A model generated the notes under the pieces. The model had not been told where the DNA came from, did not search any database, and saw only the letters and a program-made list of their open reading frames with translations. DNA of 45,047 nucleotides, taken from NCBI GenBank assembly GCA_024398365.1, contig JAKSJG010000009.1, positions 1 through 45,047 of the forward strand. Direction: 5' to 3'. Made by a program: the position numbers and the translations under genes. This document shows positions 7,091 through 14,917 of this stretch, one piece after another (position 1 is the first letter of the stretch; every line of letters begins with the position of its first letter). The DNA comes from Bacteroidales bacterium (GTDB lineage Bacteria; Bacteroidota; Bacteroidia; Bacteroidales; UBA932).

Positions 7091-9520
7091 TTAGTCGTTG
7101 TTCAACTCGGTGATATCCACCTGACTGCGGTGCGAACTGCCGAGCAGCCATTCGCTGTAGTAGTCGGCCATTCGCCAGAAGAAATATTCGTTCATGTCTC
7201 CGAATCCGTGTTTCTGGCCCGGCAGAATGAGCAGGTCGAAGCGCTTGTTCGCCCTGATGAGGGCGTCCACCACGCGGATTGTATTTGACGGGCTGACGTT
7301 GTCGTCATAGTCACCATGAACAAGCATCAGATGACCCTTGAGGTTCTTTGCGAGCTCCTGGTTGGTCTTGATGCTGTACTTGAATGTGGTGTCGCCCTTT
7401 TCGGAGATTGTCTCCTGGACACCGTGGTGGGTCTCGCTCCACCAGCGGTTGTAGATGCTGTTGTCGTGGTTGCCCGCGCAGGATACGGCTACCTTGAAGA
7501 AATCAGGGTACTTGAGTATCGCTGCGGTTGACATGAATCCGCCGCCGCTGTGGCCGTGGATGCCGACGCGGTTGATGTCTATGAAGCTGTAGCGTGAAGC
7601 CAGCTGCTGGATGGCGTACTTCTGGTCTTCCAAACCGTAGTCGCGGAGATTGCCGTAGCCGTAGTTGTGGTACCACTTCGAGCGGTCAGGGTGTCCGCCG
7701 CGGTTGCCGACGGTGATGACGATGAATCCAATCTGTGCGAGGCGGTCCTTGCGGAGGAAGCCCTTGCTCCAGTTCCCGTCATTTCCTTCAACCTGAGGTC
7801 CCGGGTAAACATAGTCGAGGATAGGATATCTCTTTGTTGAGTCGAAGTCAAACGGCTTGTACATATATCCGTAGAGGTCTGTGATGCCGTCAGCCGCCTT
7901 TACCTTGAACGGGGTAGGGAACTTGTATCCGGCTGCCAGCAGCAGTGAGAAGTCAGCTGTCTCGAGGGCTGTCTTCTTGCCGTTGTTGTCGTAGAGAGCC
8001 ACCTGAGGGGTGCTGTCCACGCGGGAGAAGCTGTTTACAAAGTATTTGCCGTCCTCGCTGAAAGAGACTGACGCTGAACTGTAGTTGGCGTCGTCGAGCT
8101 GCTTCATTCCCTTGCCGTCGAGGCCTATGCGGAAGATGTGTGCGTGGTATGGGTTCTCCTCCTTGTTGACACCCATTGCGAGGAAATATACGACGCGGTT
8201 CTTCTCATCCACTGAAAGGACCTTGTCCACGTGGAATGCGCCGTTTGTGATAGGGTTCTTCAGCTTTCCGTCAGCGGAGTAGAGATAGAGCTGGGCCCAT
8301 CCGGTGCGTTCGCTCCACCAGATGATCTCCTTGCCGTCATTGATGAACTTTACAGGCTGGGTCTCGATATAGGTGTTGAGGCGCTCCTCGATGACAGGAG
8401 TGACGCTGAGGTCGGATACGTTCACGGCGCAGACATCGATCCTCTTGAGGTCGCGGCTGTCGCGTTCGATGTAGAACTTGCTGTTGTCACCTGCCCATAC
8501 TGTCGGCTTCCATTCCTTATAGGTATCCTTGTTTGTGGAAGGCTTGCTGATGATGTCGTTGGTCTGGTCCTTGTATGCGGTGACAGGGACTTCGCGCTTC
8601 GATCCGTCCGTGAGGTCAAAGATGAAAATGCCTCTCTTCGGACCCGGCTCGCCCGGCATCTGGTACTTGTAGGTGTTGAGGGTAGGTCTCGGCTCGGAAA
8701 CGGAATTGATGGTCCAGAGTTCCTTGATATTGCTCATATCGATCCTCGAGGTGACGAAATACCTTGAATCAGGTGACCAGCAGCCGCTTGCCGATGACCT
8801 TGCCTTCTTGTCGCTGACCTTCTTGCCGGCGCCTCCCGCGTATGCGATGTCATCAGTCGCGTCGCTTGTGAGCTGATGCTCTACCACGGTCGAATCCTTC
8901 TTGTCCTTCATGAGCTTGTGCATGTCCTCGAAGCTCATCCAGTAGAGGTTGTGATTCTTCGTGAAGACTACCTTTGAGCTGTCCGGAGATATCTTCGCCC
9001 AGGAAGGGATGGCGGTCTTCTCCTCTTCAGCGGTGACATCCTTCAGCTCCGCGGAGTTGATGTCATACTCGAAGCGGAATACCTTCTTCGCGCCCTTGAC
9101 CTCTTTCTCGCCCTCCTTCTTCTCCTTAGGCAGGGTGCTCTTTATCTCAAATGAGAAAGTGTCGTCATCCTTGAGTTTGAGCTTCTGGAAAGGGATATGC
9201 TGTGCATCAAAAGGATCCTTGATGATCTCGGTCAGCTGCATGGCGAGCTTCTCCATGTCGAAAACAGGTTTCTTGACGCCGGTTGCGGCATCAACGATAT
9301 AGTACTGTGTGCCGTCCGAAGTTTTCCACTCGTACCAGAATTTGTCGCTGTTTACCATCCACTTCGGGCTGGCGGTGGTGGAAAATACCATCTGGCTGAC
9401 TTTCTTTGCGGTAAAGCGCGCCGCAAGTTCGTAGTTAGGCTCGCATACGTCCTGGTTCTGTGCCGCTGCGGCGGTGCAGAGCAGTGAGAGGGCGAAGCCT
9501 ATAAGCAGTGATTTTTTCAT
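7091..9520 (-). CDS. Dipeptidyl peptidase IV-type S9 family serine peptidase
   Basis: An 809-residue secreted peptidase. A signal peptide (MKKSLLIGFALSLLCTAAAA) is followed by an N-terminal beta-propeller region (DPPIV_N-like, about 60-550) and a C-terminal alpha/beta-hydrolase domain. The catalytic triad can be placed at Ser658 (GHSGGGF), Asp739 (HGDYDDNV) and His771 (GQKHGFG); the spacing of the last two matches human DPP IV. Such enzymes remove dipeptides, often X-Pro, from peptide N-termini in the periplasm or at the surface. The frame runs 26 codons further upstream, but the start at 9520 puts the signal peptide first. It follows the phosphoesterase gene after 25 bases and ends at a strong terminator. 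Substrate preference cannot be read from the sequence. Confidence 0.92.
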   Translation of the reverse strand: MKKSLLIGFALSLLCTAAAAQNQDVCEPNYELAARFTAKKVSQMVFSTTASPKWMVNSDKFWYEWKTSDGTQYYIVDAATGVKKPVFDMEKLAMQLTEIIKDPFDAQHIPFQKLKLKDDDTFSFEIKSTLPKEKKEGEKEVKGAKKVFRFEYDINSAELKDVTAEEEKTAIPSWAKISPDSSKVVFTKNHNLYWMSFEDMHKLMKDKKDSTVVEHQLTSDATDDIAYAGGAGKKVSDKKARSSASGCWSPDSRYFVTSRIDMSNIKELWTINSVSEPRPTLNTYKYQMPGEPGPKRGIFIFDLTDGSKREVPVTAYKDQTNDIISKPSTNKDTYKEWKPTVWAGDNSKFYIERDSRDLKRIDVCAVNVSDLSVTPVIEERLNTYIETQPVKFINDGKEIIWWSERTGWAQLYLYSADGKLKNPITNGAFHVDKVLSVDEKNRVVYFLAMGVNKEENPYHAHIFRIGLDGKGMKQLDDANYSSASVSFSEDGKYFVNSFSRVDSTPQVALYDNNGKKTALETADFSLLLAAGYKFPTPFKVKAADGITDLYGYMYKPFDFDSTKRYPILDYVYPGPQVEGNDGNWSKGFLRKDRLAQIGFIVITVGNRGGHPDRSKWYHNYGYGNLRDYGLEDQKYAIQQLASRYSFIDINRVGIHGHSGGGFMSTAAILKYPDFFKVAVSCAGNHDNSIYNRWWSETHHGVQETISEKGDTTFKYSIKTNQELAKNLKGHLMLVHGDYDDNVSPSNTIRVVDALIRANKRFDLLILPGQKHGFGDMNEYFFWRMADYYSEWLLGSSHRSQVDITELNND

Positions 9521-9545
9521 AGGTATTTGGTTTGATTTGTGTTTG

Positions 9546-10040
9546 TCATTGCTTCGGCCATTCCCCGACCTCCATGTCGTGCAGGCGTCCGCCGTCAATG
9601 TGGAAGCGCAGCGCCGTCCTGACCTGGTGGAAGCCGAATTTTCCGGCCGCGCCGGGGTTGAGGACCATCATGTCAAGCTTTTTGTCATTCATCACCTTGA
9701 GGATGTGGGAATGCCCGCACACGAATATGTCGGGGCGGTAGCCGTATATCATCTGGAGCGCGCGGGAGTCGTACCTGCCGGGATATCCTCCGATGTGTGT
9801 CATAAGTATCTTCAGACCTTCCATCTCTATGGTCTGAACGGCGGGATGGACCTCGCGCACGTCATATCCGTCGCAGTTGCCGTGCACCCCGACCACGGGC
9901 TTGAAGGCCGCGATGGCGTCAGCGGTCTCGAGATTGCCGAAATCCCCGGCGTGCCAGATGACATCCACCGGCTCAAGGAATTGCCGGAGTGCATCGTCAA
10001 AGAGACAGTGGGTGTCGGATATGAGTCCTATGTATGCCAT
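9546..10040 (-). CDS. YfcE/MJ0936-type metallophosphoesterase
   Basis: A 164-residue calcineurin-like phosphoesterase. The metal-binding series is complete: DTH near the N-terminus, GDFGN, GNCD, THIGG and GHSH. Family members are small cytoplasmic phosphodiesterases; natural substrates are mostly unsettled. An upstream ATG would add ten residues, but the ATG at 10040 opens directly into the conserved IGLISDTH strand and is preferred. It is the first gene of a two-gene unit with the S9 peptidase. A likely promoter (TATTTTTG at 10065-10058 on the minus strand) lies just upstream, facing the rsmE promoter. No functional tie to the peptidase is evident. Confidence 0.88.
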   Translation of the reverse strand: MAYIGLISDTHCLFDDALRQFLEPVDVIWHAGDFGNLETADAIAAFKPVVGVHGNCDGYDVREVHPAVQTIEMEGLKILMTHIGGYPGRYDSRALQMIYGYRPDIFVCGHSHILKVMNDKKLDMMVLNPGAAGKFGFHQVRTALRFHIDGGRLHDMEVGEWPKQ

Positions 10041-10054
10041 CGAAATGTTATCTA

Positions 10055-10085
10055 TTGCAAAAATACTCATTTATCAGTACCTTTA
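10055..10085 (+). promoter_or_regulatory. Bacteroidota-type promoter of rsmE
   Basis: TTG at 10055-10057 and TACCTTTA at 10078-10085 are separated by 20 bases, fitting the TTG / TAnnTTTG consensus with one mismatch. The rsmE start is 26 bases downstream. Confidence 0.65.
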
Positions 10086-10090
10086 CACAA
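10058..10090 (-). promoter_or_regulatory. Divergent promoter of the phosphoesterase-peptidase unit
   Basis: On the minus strand TATTTTTG (10065-10058) matches the -7 box exactly, and TTG (10090-10088) lies 22 bases upstream, slightly long. It interleaves with the rsmE promoter on the other strand. Confidence 0.45.
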
Positions 10091-10110
10091 CAATTGAGGC
10101 ATCTCTTACT

Positions 10111-10848
10111 ATGGGACTTGAACTTTTTTACTCAAGGGGCATCTCCGACGGAGAAAGGACCCTCGACCGCGAGGAGTCCAATCATTGCGTCCGCGTGCTG
10201 CGTCACCGCGCTGGTGATGACATTCATGTCATAGACGGCGCAGGCTTCCTGTATGTCTGCACCATAGTGGATGACAATCCCAAGGAGGTGGTCTTCGAGG
10301 TGAAGGAATGCATTGAAGGCTACGGCACGCATCCCTATTGGCTCAACATTGCAGTGGCCCCTCCCAAGAACATAGACCGCTTCGAGTGGTTCTCCGAAAA
10401 GGCCACCGAGATAGGCGTGGATGAGATCACGCCCCTGTTCGGTGAATATTCGGAGCGCAAGGTGTTCAAGCCGGAGAGGGTGGAGCGCATACTTGTCTCC
10501 GCGGCAAAGCAGTCCCACAAGGCGGCGATACCCGTGCTGAACGAGGCTGCCGCCGTGACCGATTTCATCGCTGCGCACAATTCTCCCCAGGAGTTGAGGC
10601 TGATCTGCTACTGCGACGAGGTGGAGAGCCTCGGTGCGCGCAAGATCAGTATCAATGAGGCCCTCGCAGCTGCGGCTTCGGGGCAGCGCACCGTCATCAT
10701 GATAGGCCCGGAGGGGGATTTCTCCAGAGACGAGATAAGCGCCGCCATAGCCGGGGGCTGGCAGCCGGTCGCCCTTGGCGACAGCCGCCTCCGCATCGAG
10801 ACAGCGGCCCTCACCGCCGTGGCAGCGGTATATCTCAGACATTGCTGA
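10111..10848 (+). CDS. rsmE: 16S rRNA (uracil1498-N3)-methyltransferase RsmE
   Basis: A 245-residue SPOUT-class methyltransferase that methylates N3 of U1498 in 16S rRNA of the 30S subunit. The N-terminal PUA-like part (about 1-70) contains the typical NHCVRVLRHRAGD. The C-terminal knotted domain carries the S-adenosylmethionine-binding elements IGPEGDFSRDEI and LGDSRLRIETAAL, the family signature. The frame stays open far upstream because it crosses the divergent phosphoesterase gene, but the ATG at 10111 gives the normal N-terminus and follows the promoter at 10055-10085. The next gene begins 19 bases after the stop and is likely on the same transcript. Confidence 0.95.
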   Translation: MGLELFYSRGISDGERTLDREESNHCVRVLRHRAGDDIHVIDGAGFLYVCTIVDDNPKEVVFEVKECIEGYGTHPYWLNIAVAPPKNIDRFEWFSEKATEIGVDEITPLFGEYSERKVFKPERVERILVSAAKQSHKAAIPVLNEAAAVTDFIAAHNSPQELRLICYCDEVESLGARKISINEALAAAASGQRTVIMIGPEGDFSRDEISAAIAGGWQPVALGDSRLRIETAALTAVAAVYLRHC

Positions 10849-10867
10849 CAACAAACTCAATCTATAT

Positions 10868-12175
10868 ATGAAATCATTTGGAAAAATTCTGGTACTCGGC
10901 CTGGCGTTTGCGGCCGCAATGCCTGCGGCTTCTGCACAGAAGAACCGCGGTTATTACAAGGATGTGTTCATGGACAGCGGAATTCTCCTGACCTCAAGGA
11001 AGGATCTCCCTGCGGCAAGGTCCCTCGGACTGTCAATGGAGGCCTTCATATCGTCATACAAGTCCGACAGCACTGCGCTGACCTGCCTGGACACCATTCT
11101 CCAGACGGAGAAGATATCAGGCAGCACCATCGATGAGAACGGCATCCTGCTTTATCCGGACGGCGCCCCGCGCTTCCGCGTGGTATATATGAACGGCGGC
11201 AAGGCTGTCAATCACGCCGTGACCCTCGGCGAGACGGGCCGCAACAACTACAAGGCATTCATCAAGGCGGGCGGCAGCTATGTCGGCACCTGTGCCGGCG
11301 CTTTCATCGCCTGCTCCGCTACTGCGAAACCTGAGGCCACGGAGCCTAAGATGAGCAAGGTGTATATGGGCCTCTGGCCGGGCTGCACCACAGCCACCGC
11401 CATCAGCAAGTCCGAGACCGACATGACCATCACCAAGAATTCTCCGCTGCTCAAGTACTACGACTTCGGCGGCAACATGAACATAGAGAACGTCTATCAC
11501 AACGGCGGATGCTATGGCAACGAGATCCATATCTGGCCTGCGGGCACCGAGGTCCTTGCACGTTATCAGGTGTATGACCGCAAGACCAAGCGCGAGGTCA
11601 ACGGCAAGGCCGCAATCTGGGCGCTCAAGGAAAATGAATACACCGGCCGCGTGATCTGCTGCGGCTCACATCCTGAAGGCAAGGTGACAGGCGAGAACTT
11701 CTACCTGATGAGAGCCATGCTCGAATACGCCATGGAAGGCAACGGCGCTCCGCGCGTGAAGGCGGCCCTCAAGGACGGCGAGTCCCGTCTGATGGACAAG
11801 ATGACCCACGAGAATGCACCTGAATACACACGCATCGGCGACAAGCAGTACCACCACTACACCTATGACGTGCCGAAGGGCTGCGACAGCCTCGTCGTGA
11901 AGCTCGAGAGCGTCAAGGGCTGGAAGAACTTCGACCTCTACCTCTACGCCAACAGCGGCGACTTCGCATTCAGCGACAACGCATGGTGGCGCGACGTCAC
12001 CCTCGGAGTGGACAAGACCCTCGTCATCAAGGCTCCGAAGAAGGGCAAGCTCTATATCTCAGTATTCTGTGACACCACGGTTGAGGCCGAGCAGACAGCC
12101 TACGGCGAGCAGTACAAGGGCCGCCTCGAAGTACTTAACGGAGTACCTTACAAGATCACCGTCAATCCACAATAA
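10868..12175 (+). CDS. Secreted BPL_N-domain (GATase1-like) protein, copy A
   Basis: A 435-residue secreted protein. A signal peptide (to about residue 23, ending ASA) precedes a domain like the N-terminal part of biotin-protein ligase (BPL_N), a class I glutamine amidotransferase-like fold. A possible triad is visible: Cys142 in GTCAGAF, and His268 and Glu270 in GSHPEG. The last ~120 residues form a separate domain resembling a pre-peptidase C-terminal-type beta sandwich (KGCDSLVVKLESVKGWKNFDLY). The reaction and substrate are unknown; nucleophilic hydrolysis of an amide is only a suggestion from the fold. It follows rsmE by 19 bases. A paralogue lies at 14918-16228 on the other strand, with an identical C-terminal 176 residues. 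Confidence 0.82.
   Translation: MKSFGKILVLGLAFAAAMPAASAQKNRGYYKDVFMDSGILLTSRKDLPAARSLGLSMEAFISSYKSDSTALTCLDTILQTEKISGSTIDENGILLYPDGAPRFRVVYMNGGKAVNHAVTLGETGRNNYKAFIKAGGSYVGTCAGAFIACSATAKPEATEPKMSKVYMGLWPGCTTATAISKSETDMTITKNSPLLKYYDFGGNMNIENVYHNGGCYGNEIHIWPAGTEVLARYQVYDRKTKREVNGKAAIWALKENEYTGRVICCGSHPEGKVTGENFYLMRAMLEYAMEGNGAPRVKAALKDGESRLMDKMTHENAPEYTRIGDKQYHHYTYDVPKGCDSLVVKLESVKGWKNFDLYLYANSGDFAFSDNAWWRDVTLGVDKTLVIKAPKKGKLYISVFCDTTVEAEQTAYGEQYKGRLEVLNGVPYKITVNPQ
11642..12169 (+). repeat. Inverted repeat arm A (528 bp) inside the BPL_N gene pair
   Basis: These 528 bases encode 176 residues (TGRVICC... to ...KITVNP) identical to those encoded on the minus strand at 14942-15469. At DNA level the copies differ only at scattered, mostly silent positions. 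The rest of the two genes is clearly diverged. Confidence 0.92.
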
Positions 12176-12213
12176 TATAGGTGGTCGTTCCTGACCTTTC
12201 ATTGAGGGGAAAC

Positions 12214-12245
12214 AAAAAGGCGTCTGAAGTTCAGACGCCTTTTTT
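12214..12245. terminator. Bidirectional terminator between BPL_N copy A and the tRNAs
   Basis: GGCGTCTGA and TCAGACGCC pair around a three-base loop, flanked by an A run on the left and a T run on the right. It can end the plus-strand rsmE unit and also the minus-strand tRNA transcript. Confidence 0.88.
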
Positions 12246-12246
12246 G

Positions 12247-12320
12247 TAGCGGGATCCAGGATTGAACTGGAGACCTCATGATTATGAATCATGCGCTCTA
12301 ACCAACTGAGCTACCCCGCC
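12247..12320 (-). tRNA. tRNA-Met (anticodon CAU)
   Basis: A 74-base cloverleaf on the minus strand. The acceptor arm is GGCGGGG / TCCCGCT with G-U pairs at both ends and discriminator A. The D stem is GCTC/GAGC, the anticodon stem CATGA/TCATG with loop TTCATAA, and the T stem TCCAG/CTGGA with loop TTCAATC. The CAU anticodon reads Met; an Ile2 (lysidine) tRNA cannot be fully excluded from the anticodon alone. CCA is not encoded. Confidence 0.92.
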
Positions 12321-12337
12321 ATCTTGGTCTCGTTTTG

Positions 12338-12408
12338 TTGAGGTAGACGGATTCGAACCGCCACTAAGAGGACCAGAATCTCTTGTGCTGCCATTACACC
12401 ATACCTCA
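12338..12408 (-). tRNA. tRNA-Gln (anticodon CUG)
   Basis: A 71-base cloverleaf on the minus strand. The acceptor arm TGAGGTA/TACCTCA is perfect, with discriminator A. The anticodon loop is TTCTGGT, giving CUG (Gln, codon CAG). The anticodon stem has one A-C mismatch next to the loop. CCA is not encoded. It lies 17 bases upstream of tRNA-Met and shares its promoter. Confidence 0.92.
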
Positions 12409-12427
12409 ATGGCCCGTTTTGGGACTG

Positions 12428-12457
12428 CAAAGGTATAAATAATTTTTTCTTATACAA
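12428..12457 (-). promoter_or_regulatory. Promoter of the tRNA-Gln/tRNA-Met pair
   Basis: On the minus strand TACCTTTG (12435-12428) and TTG (12457-12455) are 19 bases apart, an exact Bacteroidota-type promoter. The first tRNA begins 20 bases downstream. Confidence 0.8.
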
Positions 12458-12471
12458 TCATTTTTTGACAA

Positions 12472-12544
12472 AAATATTTATCTCGGCCACCCGGTGGTGA
12501 TTAAAAATTTTTTAAAAATATTTATTGTTATACGATAAATATTT
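12472..12544. repeat. Three copies of a 10-bp AT-rich element in the nfeD promoter region
   Basis: AAATATTTAT occurs at 12472-12481 and 12516-12525, and its reverse complement ATAAATATTT at 12535-12544. The last two form an inverted repeat with a nine-base spacer, spanning the gap between the -33 and -7 elements of the nfeD-like promoter. This is a plausible operator, but the region is very AT-rich. The rest of the 177-base gap between the tRNA and nfeD holds the two promoters and nothing else I can name. Confidence 0.5.
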
Positions 12545-12553
12545 ATATATTTG
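12525..12553 (+). promoter_or_regulatory. Promoter of the NfeD-flotillin operon
   Basis: TTG at 12525-12527 and TATATTTG at 12546-12553 are 18 bases apart. The -7 box is exact. The gene starts 32 bases downstream. Confidence 0.65.
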
Positions 12554-12585
12554 CAAAGAAATTTAAACTAAAACATATTTTAGTC

Positions 12586-13197
12586 ATGGCAATTTGGTGG
12601 ACATCGCTTTCCGTTTTCATGAAAGTTTTGTGGGGTATCACCCTCACGGCATCACTGATTTTCGTTATACAGAGCATCCTTACCTTCATCGGCGCTGACG
12701 GCGGCGACGGCGGTATAGATGCGGATTTCGACACCGACTTTGATTCCGGCTCTGATGCGACGGACCTCGGTACGGGCGGATCCAATCTCTACACCTTCCG
12801 CAACTTCGTCAACTTCTTCCTCGGCTTCGGCTGGACGGCTGTCCTGCTTTCCGGCGAGATCGAGTCCAAGGCGCTGCTGCTCTTCATCGCAATACTTGTG
12901 GGACTGCTTCTCGTGTTCCTCGTGATGCTTCTCTTCAAGTGGCTCAGCAGCATGCAGCAGTCAGGTACCATCAACATTTACAAGCAGGCTGTTGGCTGTC
13001 AGGGCAAGGTCTATCTCACCATCCCCGCCTCAAGGTCAGGGGAGGGCAAAGTGCAGATCACCATCAACAATTCCATACGTGAATATGACGCCGTCACCGA
13101 CGGAGAAGCCCTTCCGACCGGCACAGCGATCACCGTATCCGACGTGATTGACGGCAATACCGTCCTCGTTGAAACCTCGAATTCATTAATTATCTAA
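12586..13197 (+). CDS. NfeD-like membrane protein, flotillin partner
   Basis: A 203-residue membrane protein with hydrophobic segments at about 12-36, 70-88 and 93-117. A loop rich in Asp and Gly (about 37-62, GADGGDGGIDADFDTDFDS) separates the first two. The soluble C-terminus (about 130-203) has the pattern of the NfeD OB-fold (GCQGKVYLTIPASRSGEGKV). NfeD-like proteins are nearly always encoded beside SPFH/flotillin proteins and act with them in membrane microdomains, as for YuaF-YuaG (FloT) in Bacillus. The flotillin gene follows after 13 bases. The acidic loop could bind cations; that is speculation from composition. Confidence 0.82.
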   Translation: MAIWWTSLSVFMKVLWGITLTASLIFVIQSILTFIGADGGDGGIDADFDTDFDSGSDATDLGTGGSNLYTFRNFVNFFLGFGWTAVLLSGEIESKALLLFIAILVGLLLVFLVMLLFKWLSSMQQSGTINIYKQAVGCQGKVYLTIPASRSGEGKVQITINNSIREYDAVTDGEALPTGTAITVSDVIDGNTVLVETSNSLII

Positions 13198-13210
13198 ACA
13201 TATCAGCATT

Positions 13211-14629
13211 ATGGATCTTTATCTCATCCTTATTATCGTATTCGTACTGTTCGTGACGTTTGCGGCCATCCTCAAGCGCTACCGCCGCTGTCCGTCCGAC
13301 AAGATTCTCGTCATCTACGGTAAGACGGGCCACAACAACTCCGCAAAGTGCATCCATGGTGGTGCCGCTTTCATCTGGCCTGTTTTCCAGAGCTATTCAT
13401 ACCTCGACCTGACTCCGATCAGCATCGAGTGCAATCTTACCAACGCACTTTCCAAGCAGAACATCCGCGTTGACGTGCCTTGCCGCTTCACCGTGGGTAT
13501 CAGCACCGATCCTGACAGCATGACAAATGCGGCGGAGCGCCTTCTCGGCCTCAATACCGAGGATATCCGCAATATCGCCACAGATATTCTCTTCGGTCAG
13601 CTCCGTCTGGTCATCGCTACCATGGATATCGAGGAAATCAATGCGGACCGCGACAAGTTCCTTGCAAATGTCAGCACGAACGTCGAGGCCGAGCTCCGCA
13701 AGATCGGTCTCAAGCTTATCAACGTGAACGTGACCGATATCCGCGACGAGTCCGGTTATATCGAGGCTCTCGGTAAGGAGGCTGCAGCCAAGGCAATCAA
13801 CGACGCCAAGAAGAGCGTTGCCGAGCAGAACCGTTACGGTGAGATCGGTAAGGCGGAAGCGGACCGTGACAAGGACATCCGTATCGCTGAGACAACCCGT
13901 GACACCCGTATCAAGACAGCCGAAGCCAATGCACTCGCAGTGGAAGGAGAGAACAGCTCCAAGATTGCCATCGCAAATTCTGATGCGATGCGCCGTGAAA
14001 AGGCTGCCGAGGCAGAGCGTCTCGCCGTGGCTGCCGAGAAGGTTCAGGCAGCAAGGGCTCTCGAAGAGGCATACAAGAGCGAGCGTGACGCCGAACTTGC
14101 ACGTGCAGCCCGTGAAGAGGCAACACAGAAGGCCAATGTTGTCGTTGCAGCCCAGATAGAGAAGGAAAAGATGATCATCGCAGCCGAGGCTGAGGCCGAG
14201 AGGATGCGCCGCGAGGCTCAGGGTGAGGCTGACGCCATCTTCGCCAAGATGGATGCGCAGGCTCGTGGTACCCTCGAGATTCTCTCCAAACAGGCTGCCG
14301 GTTTCAACCAGCTGGTTGCAGCCGCCGGTGGCGATGCAAAGGATGCCATCACAATGCTCATCTCCGACAAGCTTCCTGAACTCGTCAAGACTCAGGTTGA
14401 GGCTGTCAAGGGCATCAAGATTGACAAAGTTACTGTTTGGGATGGTGGCAATTCCAAGGACGGCAAGACCGCTACCTCAAACTTCATTTCAGGTATGATG
14501 GGATCGGTTCCTCCGCTCCAGGATCTCTTCAAGATGGCCGGACTCGAACTTCCGTCATATCTCAAGGGCAAAGATGCCGAATCCGCCGCACCGACAGTGG
14601 AAGCAGTACCTGTAGAGCCTGAAAACTAA
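13211..14629 (+). CDS. Flotillin/SPFH-domain protein
   Basis: A 472-residue protein. One N-terminal membrane anchor (about 2-22) is followed by an SPFH/band 7 domain (about 25-190), opening with the typical PSDKILVIYGKTG and containing the LNVNVTDIRDESGYIEALGK element. A long Ala/Glu-rich coiled coil follows (about 190-345, with EA repeats), then a C-terminal region used for oligomerisation in the family. Flotillins form large assemblies that organise membrane microdomains and affect secretion, signalling and fluidity. It is the middle gene of a unit: NfeD-like protein (13-base gap) upstream and a tiny HTH protein (6-base gap) downstream. Confidence 0.92.
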   Translation: MDLYLILIIVFVLFVTFAAILKRYRRCPSDKILVIYGKTGHNNSAKCIHGGAAFIWPVFQSYSYLDLTPISIECNLTNALSKQNIRVDVPCRFTVGISTDPDSMTNAAERLLGLNTEDIRNIATDILFGQLRLVIATMDIEEINADRDKFLANVSTNVEAELRKIGLKLINVNVTDIRDESGYIEALGKEAAAKAINDAKKSVAEQNRYGEIGKAEADRDKDIRIAETTRDTRIKTAEANALAVEGENSSKIAIANSDAMRREKAAEAERLAVAAEKVQAARALEEAYKSERDAELARAAREEATQKANVVVAAQIEKEKMIIAAEAEAERMRREAQGEADAIFAKMDAQARGTLEILSKQAAGFNQLVAAAGGDAKDAITMLISDKLPELVKTQVEAVKGIKIDKVTVWDGGNSKDGKTATSNFISGMMGSVPPLQDLFKMAGLELPSYLKGKDAESAAPTVEAVPVEPEN

Positions 14630-14635
14630 ACTGGA

Positions 14636-14842
14636 ATGCCGATAATCATCAACATAGACGTTATGATGGCCAAGAGGAAGATGTCCTCTGGCGAACTGGC
14701 CGAGAAGGTGGGTATTTCCGCCGCCAACCTGTCCATACTCAAGAACGGCAAGGCGCATGGAGTCCGTTTTTCAACGCTTGAGGCCGTTTGCCGTGCGCTG
14801 GACTGTCAACCTGGAGACGTTCTGGAGTTCAAGCCCGAGTAA
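14636..14842 (+). CDS. Small XRE-family helix-turn-helix protein
   Basis: A 68-residue protein that is almost wholly one Cro/CI-type helix-turn-helix domain: MSSGELAEKVGISAANLSIL forms the first helices, and FSTLEAVCRALDCQPGDVLEF closes the fold. This is the YozG-like group of minimal XRE regulators, often with few known targets. It starts six bases after the flotillin stop, so it is co-transcribed; it may regulate the operon itself, possibly through the AAATATTTAT repeats at its promoter (inference). A strong terminator follows 18 bases after the stop. Confidence 0.88.
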   Translation: MPIIINIDVMMAKRKMSSGELAEKVGISAANLSILKNGKAHGVRFSTLEAVCRALDCQPGDVLEFKPE

Positions 14843-14860
14843 TCGGTATTTGCATTGATA

Positions 14861-14896
14861 AGAAAACGGCGTCCACAGTGTGGACGCCGCTTTCTT
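14861..14896. terminator. Bidirectional terminator between the HTH gene and BPL_N copy B
   Basis: CGGCGTCCACA and TGTGGACGCCG pair perfectly around a single central base, flanked by AGAAAA on the left and TTTCTT on the right. It lies between two convergent genes and can serve both. Confidence 0.88.
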
Positions 14897-14917
14897 AATA
14901 TATATTTATAGGTGTAA

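Noticed and set aside
12247-12408. tRNA genes considered as an integration site of a mobile island
   Set aside because: No integrase gene and no partial tRNA repeat were found nearby; the flanking genes look like ordinary chromosomal ones.
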